64,000 nucleotides of DNA from Papio anubis (taxonomy: Eukaryota; Chordata; Mammalia; Primates; Cercopithecidae): contig NC_044984.1 in assembly GCF_008728515.1 (NCBI RefSeq), forward strand, positions 98,627,181-98,691,180, in the 5' to 3' direction. Position 1 is the first letter of the stretch; every line of letters starts with the position of its first letter. The position numbers and the translations under genes are program-made. Shown in pieces: positions 33,618-44,856 of this stretch. The notes beneath the pieces were generated by a model that was not told the DNA's origin, ran no database searches, and worked only from the letters and a program-made list of their open reading frames with translations.

Positions 33618-33919
33618 GTAGGAGAGAGTAACGTGTCTTTTTAAATGGGGGATGAGCTCGTTGAGCCCAGCGTGGTCACAGCCTGCCTTTAAAGCCAGCG
33701 TGGATGTGACCCTCCAAACGGGACGCAGCGCTGGGAAATGACGAAAAAACGCTTGTGGGCTAGCGCATGTGTTAATCGAAGCTGATCAGACGTTGGACAA
33801 ATTTCACATCCCGGGAAACTTGAAATTTCTAACGATTTTCATCTTTTAAAATAGCTTTTTAAAGATGTGCTTTTTCTCCTATTTCCCCTTCCTCTTTCCC
33901 TCCCAGTTGTAAATAAATT
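33618..33919 (+). other. TXNRD1 intron start
   Basis: CpG frequency remains above background to about 33830, the shoulder of the GC-rich start region. No motif stands out. Confidence 0.45.
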
Positions 33920-33937
33920 CCCCCCCCCCCCCCCCCC
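33920..33937 (+). repeat. Run of 18 C
   Basis: Uninterrupted C homopolymer at the head of an antisense AluY, where T is expected. Confidence 0.95.
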
Positions 33938-34217
33938 ACGGAGTCTCACTCTGTCGCCCAGACTGAAGTGCAGTGGCCGGATCTCGGCTCACTGCAAGCT
34001 CCACCTCCCGGGTGCACGCCATTCTCCTGCCTCAGCCTCCCGAGTAGCTGGGACTACTGGCGCCCACCATCACGCCCGGCTAATTTTTTTTGTAATTTTA
34101 GTGGAGACGGGGTTTCACTGTGTTAGCCAGGATGGTCTCGATCTCCTGACCTCGTGATCCGCCCGCCTCGGCCTCCCAAAGTGCTGAGATCACAGGCGTG
34201 AGCCACCGCACCCGGCC
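33938..34217 (-). mobile_element. AluY with poly-C in place of poly-T
   Basis: Antisense; where a T head is expected there are 18 C (33920-33937). Flanks taaataaa at 33910 and 34218. Confidence 0.92.
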
Positions 34218-35057
34218 CTAAATAAAATTTTTTAGCAGCAATGTAATCTGCTAAATGTTGGTTGTTTAGGGAAGTCCTGAGAAAAGGGGATCAGGAAATG
34301 CTTATCTTTCTCATCAAGGTGGCCCTGTAATCTTCCTCTTAATTCTCTCAGGGGTAGGGGACCCGAAAACCCCAGGCTCTGGAGGAGAGCAACCAGGAAG
34401 CTCTTGGGGTGACTTCGTTTTCCTTCAGGTGTGTGTTTTTTAGCCCAGAGTTAACAGCTGGGTGAAGGGAAAGGAAGAAGTCTTCCCTTTGGCTGGTAGC
34501 AAACAGTAGAAATCATTCCTTAGACCTATGAGAGCCTATAGAAATCCTTCCTTAGACCTATGCCACTGAGGGATTTATAGCTTACAGTGTTGGAAAAATG
34601 CTTGGAGGCTGGGTGCATTTTGTTTTTGTTTTTTTTTTTTAATCTCACCTGTGGTAGATTACCAGGTTAGAAAACCTCCCGTAATCCCATCACCATGATC
34701 TATGTGATTTTTGTCCTTATTCATTTATATCTCTGTAATTTTTAAGAAATGAAAACATTGCCTTCTTAGAAGTAAACCTGAGTGAGGACTGCGTTAAATG
34801 TAAAAATATATTTAGATGTGTTGCAGCCTTAGGAAAAATACTAATAATTGAATTTTTATTTATTACCTTTTCTTCTAAAAGTATTTATTTTTGACAAATC
34901 GTTATAGGGAATGGATCTAGACTTCAAACAGCAAATTAATGGAAAATAATTAATGGAAATACAGAGGCTTTTAGCTTTAGTTAAAATATATTGTGTTACT
35001 CAGATCTTTAGTTTGCAGGTAAAAGGAGACAATGGTCTATTATATTAATATTCCTTC
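34218..35057 (+). other. TXNRD1 intron, unique sequence
   Basis: A near repeat of gaaatc.ttccttagacctat occurs twice (34511 and 34540 regions). Nothing else recognised. Confidence 0.5.
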
Positions 35058-35364
35058 CTGGCTGGGCGGGTGGCTCACACTTGTAATCCCAGCACCTTGG
35101 GAGGCCCAGACAGGTGAATCGCCTTGAGCTCAGAAGTTCCAGACCAACCTGGGCAACGTGGTGAAACCCTGTCTGTACTAGAAATACAAAAATTAGCCAG
35201 GGCTTGGTGGTGCGTGCCTGTGATCCCAGCTACTCTGGGACTGAGGCTGAGGCTGGAGAATCACTTGAACCTGGGAGGTGGAAGTTGCAATGAGCTGAGA
35301 TTGCGTCACTGCACCCTGGCCTAGGTGACAGTGAGACCATGTCTCAAAAAATATATATATATAT
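35058..35364 (+). mobile_element. Alu with (AT)n tail
   Basis: Sense; tail runs into an AT dinucleotide repeat (35349-35380). Confidence 0.9.
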
Positions 35365-35592
35365 AATATATATATGTATATTTCTTCCTGTCTGATTATT
35401 CTGTTATCTTCACCTATGCCATAAGTTTATAAAGTTATATAGTAATTTGATCTTTATGTAATCCTTTTGATGCTCCTGGTTTTAATGGCAATGGAAGTAA
35501 AAAGAGTCACTCTTTTTATAAGCTTTGGAACTCAATTGATTTGGTCTGATGTTCTGTTTTTTCTTTTTTTTTAATTGAAAACTTTTTTTTTC

Positions 35593-35697
35593 TTTAGAGA
35601 TGGAGGTCTCACTATGTTGTCCAGGCTGGTCTTGAACTCCTGGGCTCAAGCGATCATCCGGCCTCGGCCTCCTAAAGTTCTGGGACTGCAGGTCACG
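35593..35697 (-). mobile_element. Alu monomer fragment (FLAM-like)
   Basis: tttagagatggaggtctcac to gttctgggactgcaggtcac. Confidence 0.75.
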
Positions 35698-35802
35698 ACA
35701 TTTAGTGAGGTATAGTGCCATGAATGAAAAGCATACCACCAAGAACACTTAAAAGAAATCATTTAGCGTATTTCTTAAGTATACTTACTCTACTTTGTGT
35801 CT

Positions 35803-36081
35803 TTTTTTTTTTTTTTTGAGACAAAGTCTCGCTCTGATGCTCAGGCTGGAGTATAGTGGCATGATCTCCGTTCACCCCAACCTCTACCTCCTGGGTTCAA
35901 GCGATTTTCCTGCCTCAGCCTCCCCAGTAGCTGGGATTACAGGCACACGCCACCACACCTGGCTAATTTTTGTATTTTTAGTAGAGATGGGGTTTCACCA
36001 TGTTGGTCAGGCTGGTCTCGAACTCCTGACTTTGTGGTCCAAAGTGCTGGGATTACAGGTGTGAGCCACCACGCCCAGCCT
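35803..36081 (-). mobile_element. Alu
   Basis: Antisense; short deletion after ctcctgactttgtggtcc. Confidence 0.93.
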
Positions 36082-36384
36082 ATTTTTTTTTTTTTTTTTT
36101 TTTTGAGAAGGAGTCTCACTCTGTTGCCCAGGCTGGAGTTCAGTGGCACGATCTCGGCTCACTGCAACCTCTGTCCCCTGGGTTCAAGTGATTGTCCTGC
36201 ATCAGCCTCCTGGGTAGCTGGGATTACAGGCACTTGCCACCGTGCCCGGCTAATTTTTGTATTTTTAGTAGAGACAAGGTTTCACCATGTTGGCCAGGCT
36301 GGTCTTGAACTTTTCACCCCGTGATCCACGCACCTCAGCCTTCCAAAGTGCTGGGATTACAGGTGTGAGCCACCGGGCCCAGCC
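36082..36384 (-). mobile_element. Alu
   Basis: Antisense, immediately following the previous one. Confidence 0.93.
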
Positions 36385-36857
36385 CTATTTTTGTTTCTTA
36401 ATGAGTGCTAAGAAATGGAAGAAGAGAAAAAGCAAGGTAAGGACTATTGGTTTGAAAGATCTGTGAACTTTCAGCCAATTATTGCCCACATTTGGGGCTA
36501 AATAGTAGGTTTTGAAAACCTTAAAGGAGCTTTGGGTTTCAGTGGAGAAAGGCATTTATTTAGTGGATAATTGGGTGCTTATAGTCCTAAAGTCCACACC
36601 TTAAAAAGAAGGTTAAGATTTCATACTTTAATTGCAACATAAATAATGGAGGGAGCTCTTCAAAATGTCCACATTTCCTTTCTCCTTTTAATATTGTTTC
36701 TTCCTCATCCCCTTTTCCCTGAATAAACAACAGCAGCAAAACCTACCCTGCTTTCACAGTGAGTGTACTATAGAAGACAAGGGAGAAAGAATCCTGCTGG
36801 AAGAAGTTGGTGAGCCTAGGTGACTCCCTTGATAAAGGATGAAAGCTTTCCAGAAGA

Positions 36858-36992
36858 ATGTTCCAAAAAAGTGTAGTCTCCAGACCACCTGCTCAGAATC
36901 CCCTGGAGTACTCCTTAAGCATGCATGCCCAGGCTTTACTCAAGTTCTTTTGAAGTAGACTCGGGAAAGAGCTAGGAATCTGCCCCCCCGCT
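36858..36992 (+). mobile_element. MER5A-like hAT MITE fragment
   Basis: gtagtctccagaccacctgc, tcagaatcccctggagtact and gcccaggctttactcaag match MER5A; the right part is replaced by an Alu. Confidence 0.6.
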
Positions 36993-37285
36993 TTTTTTTT
37001 TGAGATGGAGTTTTGCTCTTGTTGCCCCAGCTGGAGTGCAGTGGCATGATCTCAGCTCACTGCAACCTCCACCTCCTGGGTTCAAGTGGTTCTCCTGCCT
37101 CAGCCTCCCAAGTAGCTGGGACTACAGGCATGCGCCACCATGCCCGGCTAATTTTGTATTTTTTTAGTAGAGACGGGGTTTCACCATGTTGGTCAGGCTG
37201 GTCTCGAACTCCTGACCACAGGTGACCCACCCACTTCAGCCTCCCAAAGAGCTGGGATTACAGTGTGAGCCACCACGCCCGGCCT
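36993..37285 (-). mobile_element. Alu
   Basis: Antisense, in a MER5A fragment. Confidence 0.93.
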
Positions 37286-37440
37286 GCCTTTTTGTTTTTG
37301 TTTTGTTTTAAATAACCTCCCTCCAATAATTCTTAGGATAAATATCAAGTTTGAGACGCTTTAATATTATTGTACATAGGGTAGTTTTGTCAAGATCATT
37401 TGATGAGATAATTAGAATTGCGGAAAACAAAGGACTAGTC

Positions 37441-37736
37441 TTTTTTTTTTTTTTTTTTTGAGACGGAGTCTTTGCTCTGTCACCCAGGCTGGAGTGCAGT
37501 GGCTGGATCTCAGCTCACTGCAAGCTCCTCCGGGCCTCCTGGGCTTTTACACCATTCTCCTGCCTCCCAGCCTCCTGAGTAGCTGGGACTACAGGCTCAC
37601 ACCTCGTTTTTGTGTGTTTTAGTAGAGACGGGTTTCACCGTGTTAGCCAGGATGGTCTCGATCTCCTGACCCTGTGATCCGCCCGTCTCGGCCTCCCAAA
37701 GTGCTGGGATTACAGGCGTGAGCCACCGCGCCCGGC
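37441..37736 (-). mobile_element. AluY (probably cercopithecid lineage)
   Basis: Antisense, with gtggctggatctcagctcac and gcccgtctcggcctccc; flanks aggactagtctttt duplicated (37431 and 37737). Confidence 0.93.
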
Positions 37737-38370
37737 AGGACTAGTCTTTTAATACCCAAAACATATTTGTTAGAAAACAGCAAATAGGAGCCCAATAGGG
37801 GAGTAACACTTTTATTGAACACTTTAACAATGAATAGAAAAATAGGGAACCAAGCTGTTTGTGGCTAGGGCTTTTGTATGTCCATGTATAAAGTTGGAAC
37901 TAGGGAGCTCCAAGATGGCTAAGAACTATGAATAGAGTTCCTACTGCTCAAAGACATGTGGCTTTCATGAACATCTTGGTTTTTAAAGAAAAGTTCCAGT
38001 ATTCTTATAGGGAACCTGTTTTGTATATAAATCAGCATCTCCCTCTGGATTCCAGGGTTTTGAAACCACTTGTAGAAAGGCCTATTGGTGGTACTGAGAG
38101 GAGAAGCAGAGTGAGTGAAAAAGTGTTTACTGGTATAATACCAAGTGTCAGACATAGTTAAGACTTAGTAGTTTGAGGTAATCCTGGGAGATAAGACTAA
38201 AACTGGCAACTCAGGGCTTAAATAATTTTTTCAGGGCAATATTAGGAGGGATGACAGGCACAAAGCAATGTGGGATTAATATCCAGATGAATTTTGCAGA
38301 CAGTTGTGGTGGCCCTATGTTCCAGTCTTAGGGGGTAGATGCTGAGACAAAGGTAGGTCTCCTTTCATGT
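37737..38370 (+). other. TXNRD1 intron, unique sequence
   Basis: A 78-codon minus-strand frame and a 77-codon plus-strand frame overlap here; neither resembles a protein I know. Confidence 0.4.
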
Positions 38371-38637
38371 TTTGAGACAAGGTCTGGCTCTATTGCCCAG
38401 GCTGGAGTGCAGTGGTGCATTATCGACTCATTGCACCCTCCACCTCCTGGGCTTAACCCATCCTCCCACCTCAGCCTCCCAAGTAGCTGGGACTACAGCT
38501 TATTTTTGTATTTTTTGTATATTGGGGGTTTCACCATGTTGTCCAGGCTGGTCTTAAACTCGTGAGCTTAAGCCGTCTGCCTACCTTGGCCTCCCAAAGT
38601 GCTGAGATTATAGGCATGAGAGCCACTGCGCCCAGCC
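38371..38637 (-). mobile_element. Alu (J-like)
   Basis: Antisense, diverged; flanks aggtctcctttca duplicated at 38355 and 38638. Confidence 0.9.
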
Positions 38638-39149
38638 AGGTCTCCTTTCAAGTCTAACTTCTAGTTACCAGAAACAGACATCAGGACATGAGTGGTGATT
38701 GAATAACTCTCCAACCATCCCCTTTCTTAACTATTCTTAACTTCAGAGGCTACCAGAATTTGACAGAAAACGCAATTTATTTTGTTTCTTTCCTCTGAAA
38801 TAATCCCTTCTTTTTGGAGGCATTAGTAATGTATCTGCTTTTGGCTTGATTAAAGTTGAGGCCTGAGGAGGAGTGGAGGATTGCTTTGAAGATGAGGGAA
38901 GTGACAGATTCTCTGGCGTACATTAAAAGGAAGTAAGGGGTGAGGACTACCAAGATTTAAAAGAGTCTTAGACTGTTAGAACTGCAAATAAATGTAGAAT
39001 TTTACTGGTTGTAGAGTTGAGTTCCTCCTACTTCTACCAGGTGTAAACACAAACCTGTTTTTTTGCTGTGTATCTGTTCTTTAACAGTAGCATTGAAATT
39101 CTGGTGGTATAGGCTTCAGATTTCCTGTCACTTCTGTTTACTCACCAGC

Positions 39150-39480
39150 GCCTGACTATTCTAGGCATCACCTTCTTGCCCCTAGTTACTTTTGCCTGGA
39201 CCATTTCATCAGTCTTTAACTGACCTCCCACTTCTGATCTCCCTCCTCTTCCAGCTCCCATTGCCAGTCATCTTCCTGATTGCTACTCACTGGCCCCAGA
39301 TCTGCATCCAGAATGAAGTGGGAGCTCCTTAGCTTGGTATTCAATGCCCTCTAGGGTCTAGCCCTAACCTGCTTTTCTGGTTATCTCCTGCTCTGCTCCC
39401 TCACTTACTGGAGGCTCCTGGGAATATCATTGCAGCTAAAATATTTCTCCCTACAGTTTTCCTCCTCACTTCTATTCTTT
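39150..39480 (+). mobile_element. L2 LINE fragment
   Basis: ttagcttggtattcaatgcc, ctctagggtctagccctaac and tatctcctgctctgctccct match the L2 3' coding/untranslated region in sense. Confidence 0.55.
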
Positions 39481-39759
39481 ATTTCAACACCTATCTTCTC
39501 TTCCCTAACCCAAGCCACTTTTCCAACTGCCTGCCTGTTCAGAATACAAGGCCAAAGTTTACCATTCCTTTCCTCCTCTGTTCCCACGGCACTCCTATAA
39601 ATCTTTATTTTTGGAAAAGGAGGAATCCTGCCAATGATAATTTTTTGGCTTACATATCAAGGTCAGAGAGCTAGTCTTATTCTTTATGCCTGTGGTCCCA
39701 GGCCTATGTTAGAGCCCAGCAGATATCTAAGCAAATTTGCCTGTTAATGATTATAACGT

Positions 39760-39995
39760 TTATTTGTTGAATGCCTATTATGTGCTAGACTCTAAATACT
39801 GTAATACTTAGTGATTAAATCCTCACAGCAGTCCTGTGAAGGAGGTGGTATTATCCGGGTTTACAGATGAGAAAATAAAGGCCTTGAGAATTTAAGGAGC
39901 ATGCCTAGATTACAAGCTAGTTAAGTGGCAGAGTCAGGACTGGAACCCAGACCTGTTTGCCTGCAAAGCTCACTCTCATGTACTCATACTTCTGG
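39760..39995 (-). mobile_element. MIR SINE
   Basis: taaatcctcacagcagtcct, tttacagatgagaaaataaa and agtggcagagtcaggactgg in antisense MIR order. Confidence 0.75.
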
Positions 39996-40235
39996 CACTT
40001 GGCTTTATGTTGTTGCTATTGAGATACATGTTTGTGTCCTTGATGAGATGCTGTGGTGTGCTCATGATTCAGGGTCAGGCCCATGCAAATCTTGGTATTC
40101 CTAGCATAGTGCTGGCTTATGGTAGGTGTTCATTCATTACATGCTTGCTGAATGGAATTTCATTCTTCTGTGCCTACTTGTACTTTTCTTTAGGAGAACA
40201 ATGATACATTTTAGTATCTTCCATATATTGAAAAA

Positions 40236-40393
40236 AATTTCTTTAGAGGCAAGGTCTTGCTCTCACCCAGGCTGGAGTGCAGTGGCACTATCATGGCTCG
40301 CTGCAGCCTCAACCCTCCTGGGCTCAAGCAATCCTCTTGCCTCAGCCTCCTGAGTATCTGGGAATACAGGCATATACCACCACACCTGGCCAA
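40236..40393 (-). mobile_element. Alu, partial
   Basis: Antisense half element ending at accaccacacctggccaatt. Confidence 0.88.
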
Positions 40394-40840
40394 TTTTTAA
40401 ATTTTTTGTAAGAGTAGGTCTTTACAAAAGGCTTTTTGTTGACCTAGGCTTATTTTTTAACACCTAGTGTGCATTCAGTAAATATGTATTGAGTAAATAT
40501 AGATGGTGGTAGGGCCAGAAGAGACTCACTTAAAGGATTTAGCTCTAAGGTATCTGATTTTATTGAAGATGGGCTATCAGGAACCACACTCTAGGTTGTT
40601 CAGAAGAGATTCTAGGCAGCATATTGGAAAGCAGTTCAGAATTGAAAGCTGTATGACAGCAACATTGTCTGCCTTCAGCATTTTATGCAGGTGTGTCCAG
40701 GTCAGTTGGGAAGAAAGTCACTTCACATCTATTTAGCTAGTATTTATTGAGCGTCTGTGTTGACATCGGGCTAGGCACTATCTTTGTAATCTCTAACACA
40801 AGTCTGTAGAGCAATGTACTTATTTAAAAATTCATTTGTC

Positions 40841-41127
40841 AGGCTGGGCGTGGTAGCTTATGCCTGTAATCCCAGCACTTTGAGAGGCCGAGGAGGGCAG
40901 ATCACTTGAGGTCAGGAGTTTGAGACCAACCTGGCTAACATGAAACTCTTCTTACTGTGGGTCATGCAAAAAATTGCCCGGGTGGTGGTGGCGCCAGAAT
41001 TCCAGCTACCTGTGGTGCTTCCAGGGTCTGCTGGTCCCTGAGAGTTGTGTGAGCAGAGATCGTGTTATTGCACCTGTGCCTGGGCAACAAGAGCGAAACT
41101 CCATCTCAAAAAAAAAAAAAAAAAAAG
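40841..41127 (+). mobile_element. Alu, diverged in the middle
   Basis: Sense, with a rearranged centre near 40940-41040. Confidence 0.88.
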
Positions 41128-41165
41128 GTAATATACAAACACTTGTTGACAAATAAATTTATATT

Positions 41166-41458
41166 TATTTATTTATTTTTTGAAATGGAGTCTCTCTCTG
41201 TCCCCCAGGCTGGAGTGCAGTGGTGCGATCTCAGTTCACTGCAACCTCCGCCTCCCTGGTTCAAGCACTTCTGCCTTAGTCTCCTGAGTAGCTGGGATTA
41301 TAGGCGTGTGCCACCATGCCCAGCTAATTTTGTATTTTTAGTAGAGACAGAGTTTCTCTCTGTTGGTCAGACTGGTCTCGAACTCTCGACCTCTTGTGAG
41401 CTGCCTGCCTCAGCTCCCAAAGTGCTGAGATTACAGGTATGAGCCACCACACCCGGCC
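41166..41458 (-). mobile_element. Alu
   Basis: Antisense, preceded by (attt)n. Confidence 0.92.
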
Positions 41459-42229
41459 TGATTTTGTTTTTAATGATGACAACCACTCTATATGGCAGAG
41501 TGAGACATCTGATAGACTTACGTTACAATTGCTGAAGAAAGTAAGTGACAACTAATCAGACATTTTTCATTTGATCCCTGCGTGGAGTTTCTTGAATGCT
41601 GCATCCTTTAGTAGCCACACACCCAGTGCTGCTTACCTCCCTGTCTATCAAAATAACACACCTAGTCATTGCTGTCTTTTGAGGTGTTGTGGAGACTCTT
41701 ATAACCTGAAAAGTTGTTCTTTTCATCTCACACCCTTGTTTATATTCTTGAGGCTTGGCAAGTCAACCAGCACTGGGTTTTTAAAGTGTCATTAAGTATA
41801 TGATTTGACCATAGAGCAAGGGTGGAGATTTTATCTACTCCAAAGTATTTCAAATGAGTGAGTCCAGATTATTTAGTGAGCCTCTTTTACTTCTCTAATG
41901 ATAATGCCCTCTTATTTGAATAAAGCAGTTATTCAAAGGCTCTTTTGGATACTAGACTTAAAAGAATCTGCTGAAATCTAAGGAGCTATTCCTGAGAAAA
42001 ATGCACATAAATAATTTTGCATATAAACTCAAACTGTGGATCTGCTTCAGAATGTCTGGTACAGAGGTTTACCCTTCTAAGTGTTACTATACATACTTTG
42101 AATAGTTGAAGCCTTAGTAGGTTTTTAAAATTTTGTTATATGGCAAATTTCTTTTCACTGGTATTTGTTATAGTGGAATATATTCCTGTGTTCCTCCTTA
42201 CTGATTTAACCTTTAAAAATATTTTTCTG
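41459..42229 (+). other. TXNRD1 intron, unique sequence
   Basis: No recognisable feature. Confidence 0.5.
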
Positions 42230-42640
42230 GGGCCAGGTGCAGTGACTCACATCTGTAATCCCAGCACTTTGGGAGGCTGAGGTGGGTGGATCATGAGATC
42301 AGGAGTTTGAGACTAGCCTGGCCAACATGGAGAAACCCCATCTCTACTAAAAATACAAAACTTAGCCGGGCATGGTGGCGCACGTCTGTAATCCCAGCTA
42401 TTGGGGAGGCTGAGGCAGGAGAATCACTTGAACCCGGGAGGCGGAGGTTGCAGTGAGTCGAGATCACACCATTGCACTCTAGCTTGCACGTCTGTAATCC
42501 CAGCTACTGGGGAGGCTGAGGCAGGAGAATCACTTGAACCCGGGAGGCGGAGGTTGCAATGAGTCGAGATCACACCATTGCACTCTAGCTTGGTCGATCG
42601 AGTGAGACTCCGCCTCAAACAAATAAACAAAAAAAATTTA
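42230..42640 (+). mobile_element. Alu with internal 106 bp tandem duplication
   Basis: Sense; right-monomer segment 42380-42485 is repeated at 42486-42591 with two differences. Confidence 0.95.
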
Positions 42641-42729
42641 AAAAAATTTTTTTCTGTTCCTAAAGCAACATTCAGAAGTGAAACTACTGGTTTGTATATA
42701 GTTTTTAAATATTTGCTATCTTTGGGATT

Positions 42730-43215
42730 GTTTGATTTATTAAGTACCTACTTAGTAGTTGAAAACACTGTCAGATACATTACATAATTTTCATTCACTA
42801 TAGTAATTATATGGTATAAATACAGTTGTCCCTTGGTGTCCTCAGGGGATTGGTTCCAGGACCCTTGTGTATACCCAAATTCATACACACTCAAGTCCCA
42901 AAGTCTGCCCTGTACAACCAGCATATATGGAAAGTCAGCTCTCCATATTCACAGGTTTCACATCTCACAGATACGGTATTTCTTTATTTCTTACAAGCTT
43001 TTTCCTCTTTAAGGAGCAGGCAGACCTGGGTAAATGCTGTATTTTTTATCGCTTTGGTATAAGTGGATCTGTGCAGTTCAAAGCTGTTTCCTTCAAGGGT
43101 CAACTGTAGTAGTATTCCTGTCTTATAAATAAAAGACACTGGAGGCTGAGAGGTTAAGCAAGCTGGCTAAGATAATACTAATAGCTAATAGGTCAAGATT
43201 GGAACCTAGATTGTC
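42730..43215 (-). mobile_element. MIR split by a Tigger MITE
   Basis: Left piece 42730-42821 (ttaagtacctacttagtagt...) and right piece 43110-43215 (cctgtcttataaataaaaga, ggctgagaggttaagcaagc) form one antisense MIR once the element at 42822-43109 is removed. Confidence 0.6.
42822..43109 (+). mobile_element. Tigger-type non-autonomous DNA transposon
   Basis: Starts CAGTTGTCCCTTGGTGTCCT and ends TTCAAGGGTCAACTG, with inverted ends CAGTTG/CAACTG and TA on both sides, as for pogo/Tigger elements. The inside carries ggattggttccaggaccc. It interrupts a MIR (42730-42821 and 43110-43215). No transposase. Confidence 0.75.
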
Positions 43216-43372
43216 CCCTCCTACAGTCTGTGGTCTTTTCAAAAACAAATTTTCATAAAAAAAATACATCTGTCTTATCATAGCAAAGTTCACCTTTAAT
43301 AATAAAAAACAAAGAAAACACAAAATATGTACATACAAACATAACTTTAAAGAAAATTAAGATGAAAGAGAA

Positions 43373-43672
43373 ACTGCCAGGCATGGTGGCTCACGCCTGT
43401 AATCCCAATACTTTGGGAGGCTGAGGCAGGTGGATCACAAGATCAGCAGTTCGAGACCAGCCTGGTCAACATGCTGAAACCCCATCTCTACTAAAAATAC
43501 AAAAATTAGCCTGGTGTGGTGGCTCGCGCCTGTAATCCCAGCTACTTGGGAGGCTGAGGCAGGAGAATTATTTGAATCTGGGAGGTATAGGTTGCAGTGA
43601 GCTGAGATCATGCCATTGCACCCCAGCCTGGGCGACAAGAGCAAGACTCCGTCCCAAAAAAAAAAAAAAAAT
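43373..43672 (+). mobile_element. Alu
   Basis: Sense; flanks aaaattaagatg.aagaga duplicated at 43355 and 43668. Confidence 0.93.
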
Positions 43673-44550
43673 TAAGATGGAAGAGAAACTATACCTAATG
43701 TCCTGCTAACTCTGGCAAATCAAACTAGGACTTTTACCACCGTCTTCACAACTCGATATTAAACAGATGCCCTGGTGGTATGAAGGAAGAAAAGCTGCTA
43801 TGAAAGAAGGAATAGAAAAGTTTAGGGAGGTAGCTGATAGGATAAGTATGTATGTTAGTTTGTGGGACTCAAACTTGACTGATTCCTGGCTTTGGCTCCA
43901 AAAAGTCTATTAAAAATCCATTTGTTATAGATAAGTCTTACAGCAAAATCTCACTGGAGAAAAATAGTGGACTCCATGTGACTTCTTCCTTTATTTGGTT
44001 ACAGGGAGACATGTGACCTTTGTCATCCACCCTGTCACGTTTGTATTGAGCAGTATGGGTTGTGGAAAAGAGCTCAGAATGCTTGGAATTAACCTAAACT
44101 CCTAGAAAAGGAACTGAAAATATAGGAGAAAAGACTGAAGAAAAGAGGAAAGGAAATGGAGGGTTGTATTGAACCCTGACTAGCAACTCTTGAGCGAAGA
44201 AAGAGGAAAAAGGGGGAAGAGGGGAGCTAAATTATCTCTGAGGCAACTCAGTGTTATGGCTGCCTGAACTAGTCTATACTGTGGGAATAAGGTAGAGTCC
44301 ATCGATTGCTGTGAAGTACCAGTGCACTTCTTGCTCTCTATTCCTAGTCACAGACAAATTTATCAGCAGTGCAGTTTCTTCTTTTTAAGCTTCATTTAAA
44401 TAATTATTAGTAGCACTTGGACCTTAGGTTAGGAAATCACTGTTTAATGATTTAAAGATTAACCAGCATGGAAATCCCATTCTTTATATGATTGGGGAAA
44501 ATTATTAAACTTGAGATTGTTTCACTTTGTAGCAAATGTCTAAAGGCAGA
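43673..44550 (+). other. TXNRD1 intron, unique sequence
   Basis: Purine-rich around 44100-44230; otherwise nothing recognised. Confidence 0.5.
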
Positions 44551-44856
44551 TTTTTTTTTTTTTTTTTTTTTGAGGAGGAGTTTTCCCTCTTGTTGCCCTG
44601 GCTGGAGTGCAATGGTGCCATCTTGGCTCACCCGCAACCTCCGCCTCTCAGGTTCAAGCAATTCTCCTGCCTCAGCCTCCTGAGTAGCAGGGATTACAGG
44701 CATGTGCCACCACGTCCAGCTAATTTTCTATTTTTAGTAGAGACGTGGTTTCTCCATATTGATCAGGCTGGTCTCAAACTCCTGACCTCAGGTGATCCAC
44801 CCACCTCAGCCTCCCAAAGTGCTGGGATTACAAGTGTGAGCCACTGCGCCCGGCCT
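44551..44856 (-). mobile_element. Alu
   Basis: Antisense; last Alu before the EID3 Alu-free zone; flanks taaaggcaga / taaaggtaga. Confidence 0.93.

Larger units (their letters stand above)
38638..40235 (+). other. TXNRD1 intron with L2 and MIR remnants
   Basis: L2 piece 39150-39480 and MIR 39760-39995; the rest unique. Confidence 0.5.

Noticed and set aside
33350..33631. 93-codon and 88-codon frames over TXNRD1 exon 33508
   Set aside because: They are the wrong frame or strand relative to the recognised exon.
38000..38160. Overlapping plus and minus frames of 77-78 codons
   Set aside because: Neither resembles a known protein and no splice sites or promoter accompany them.
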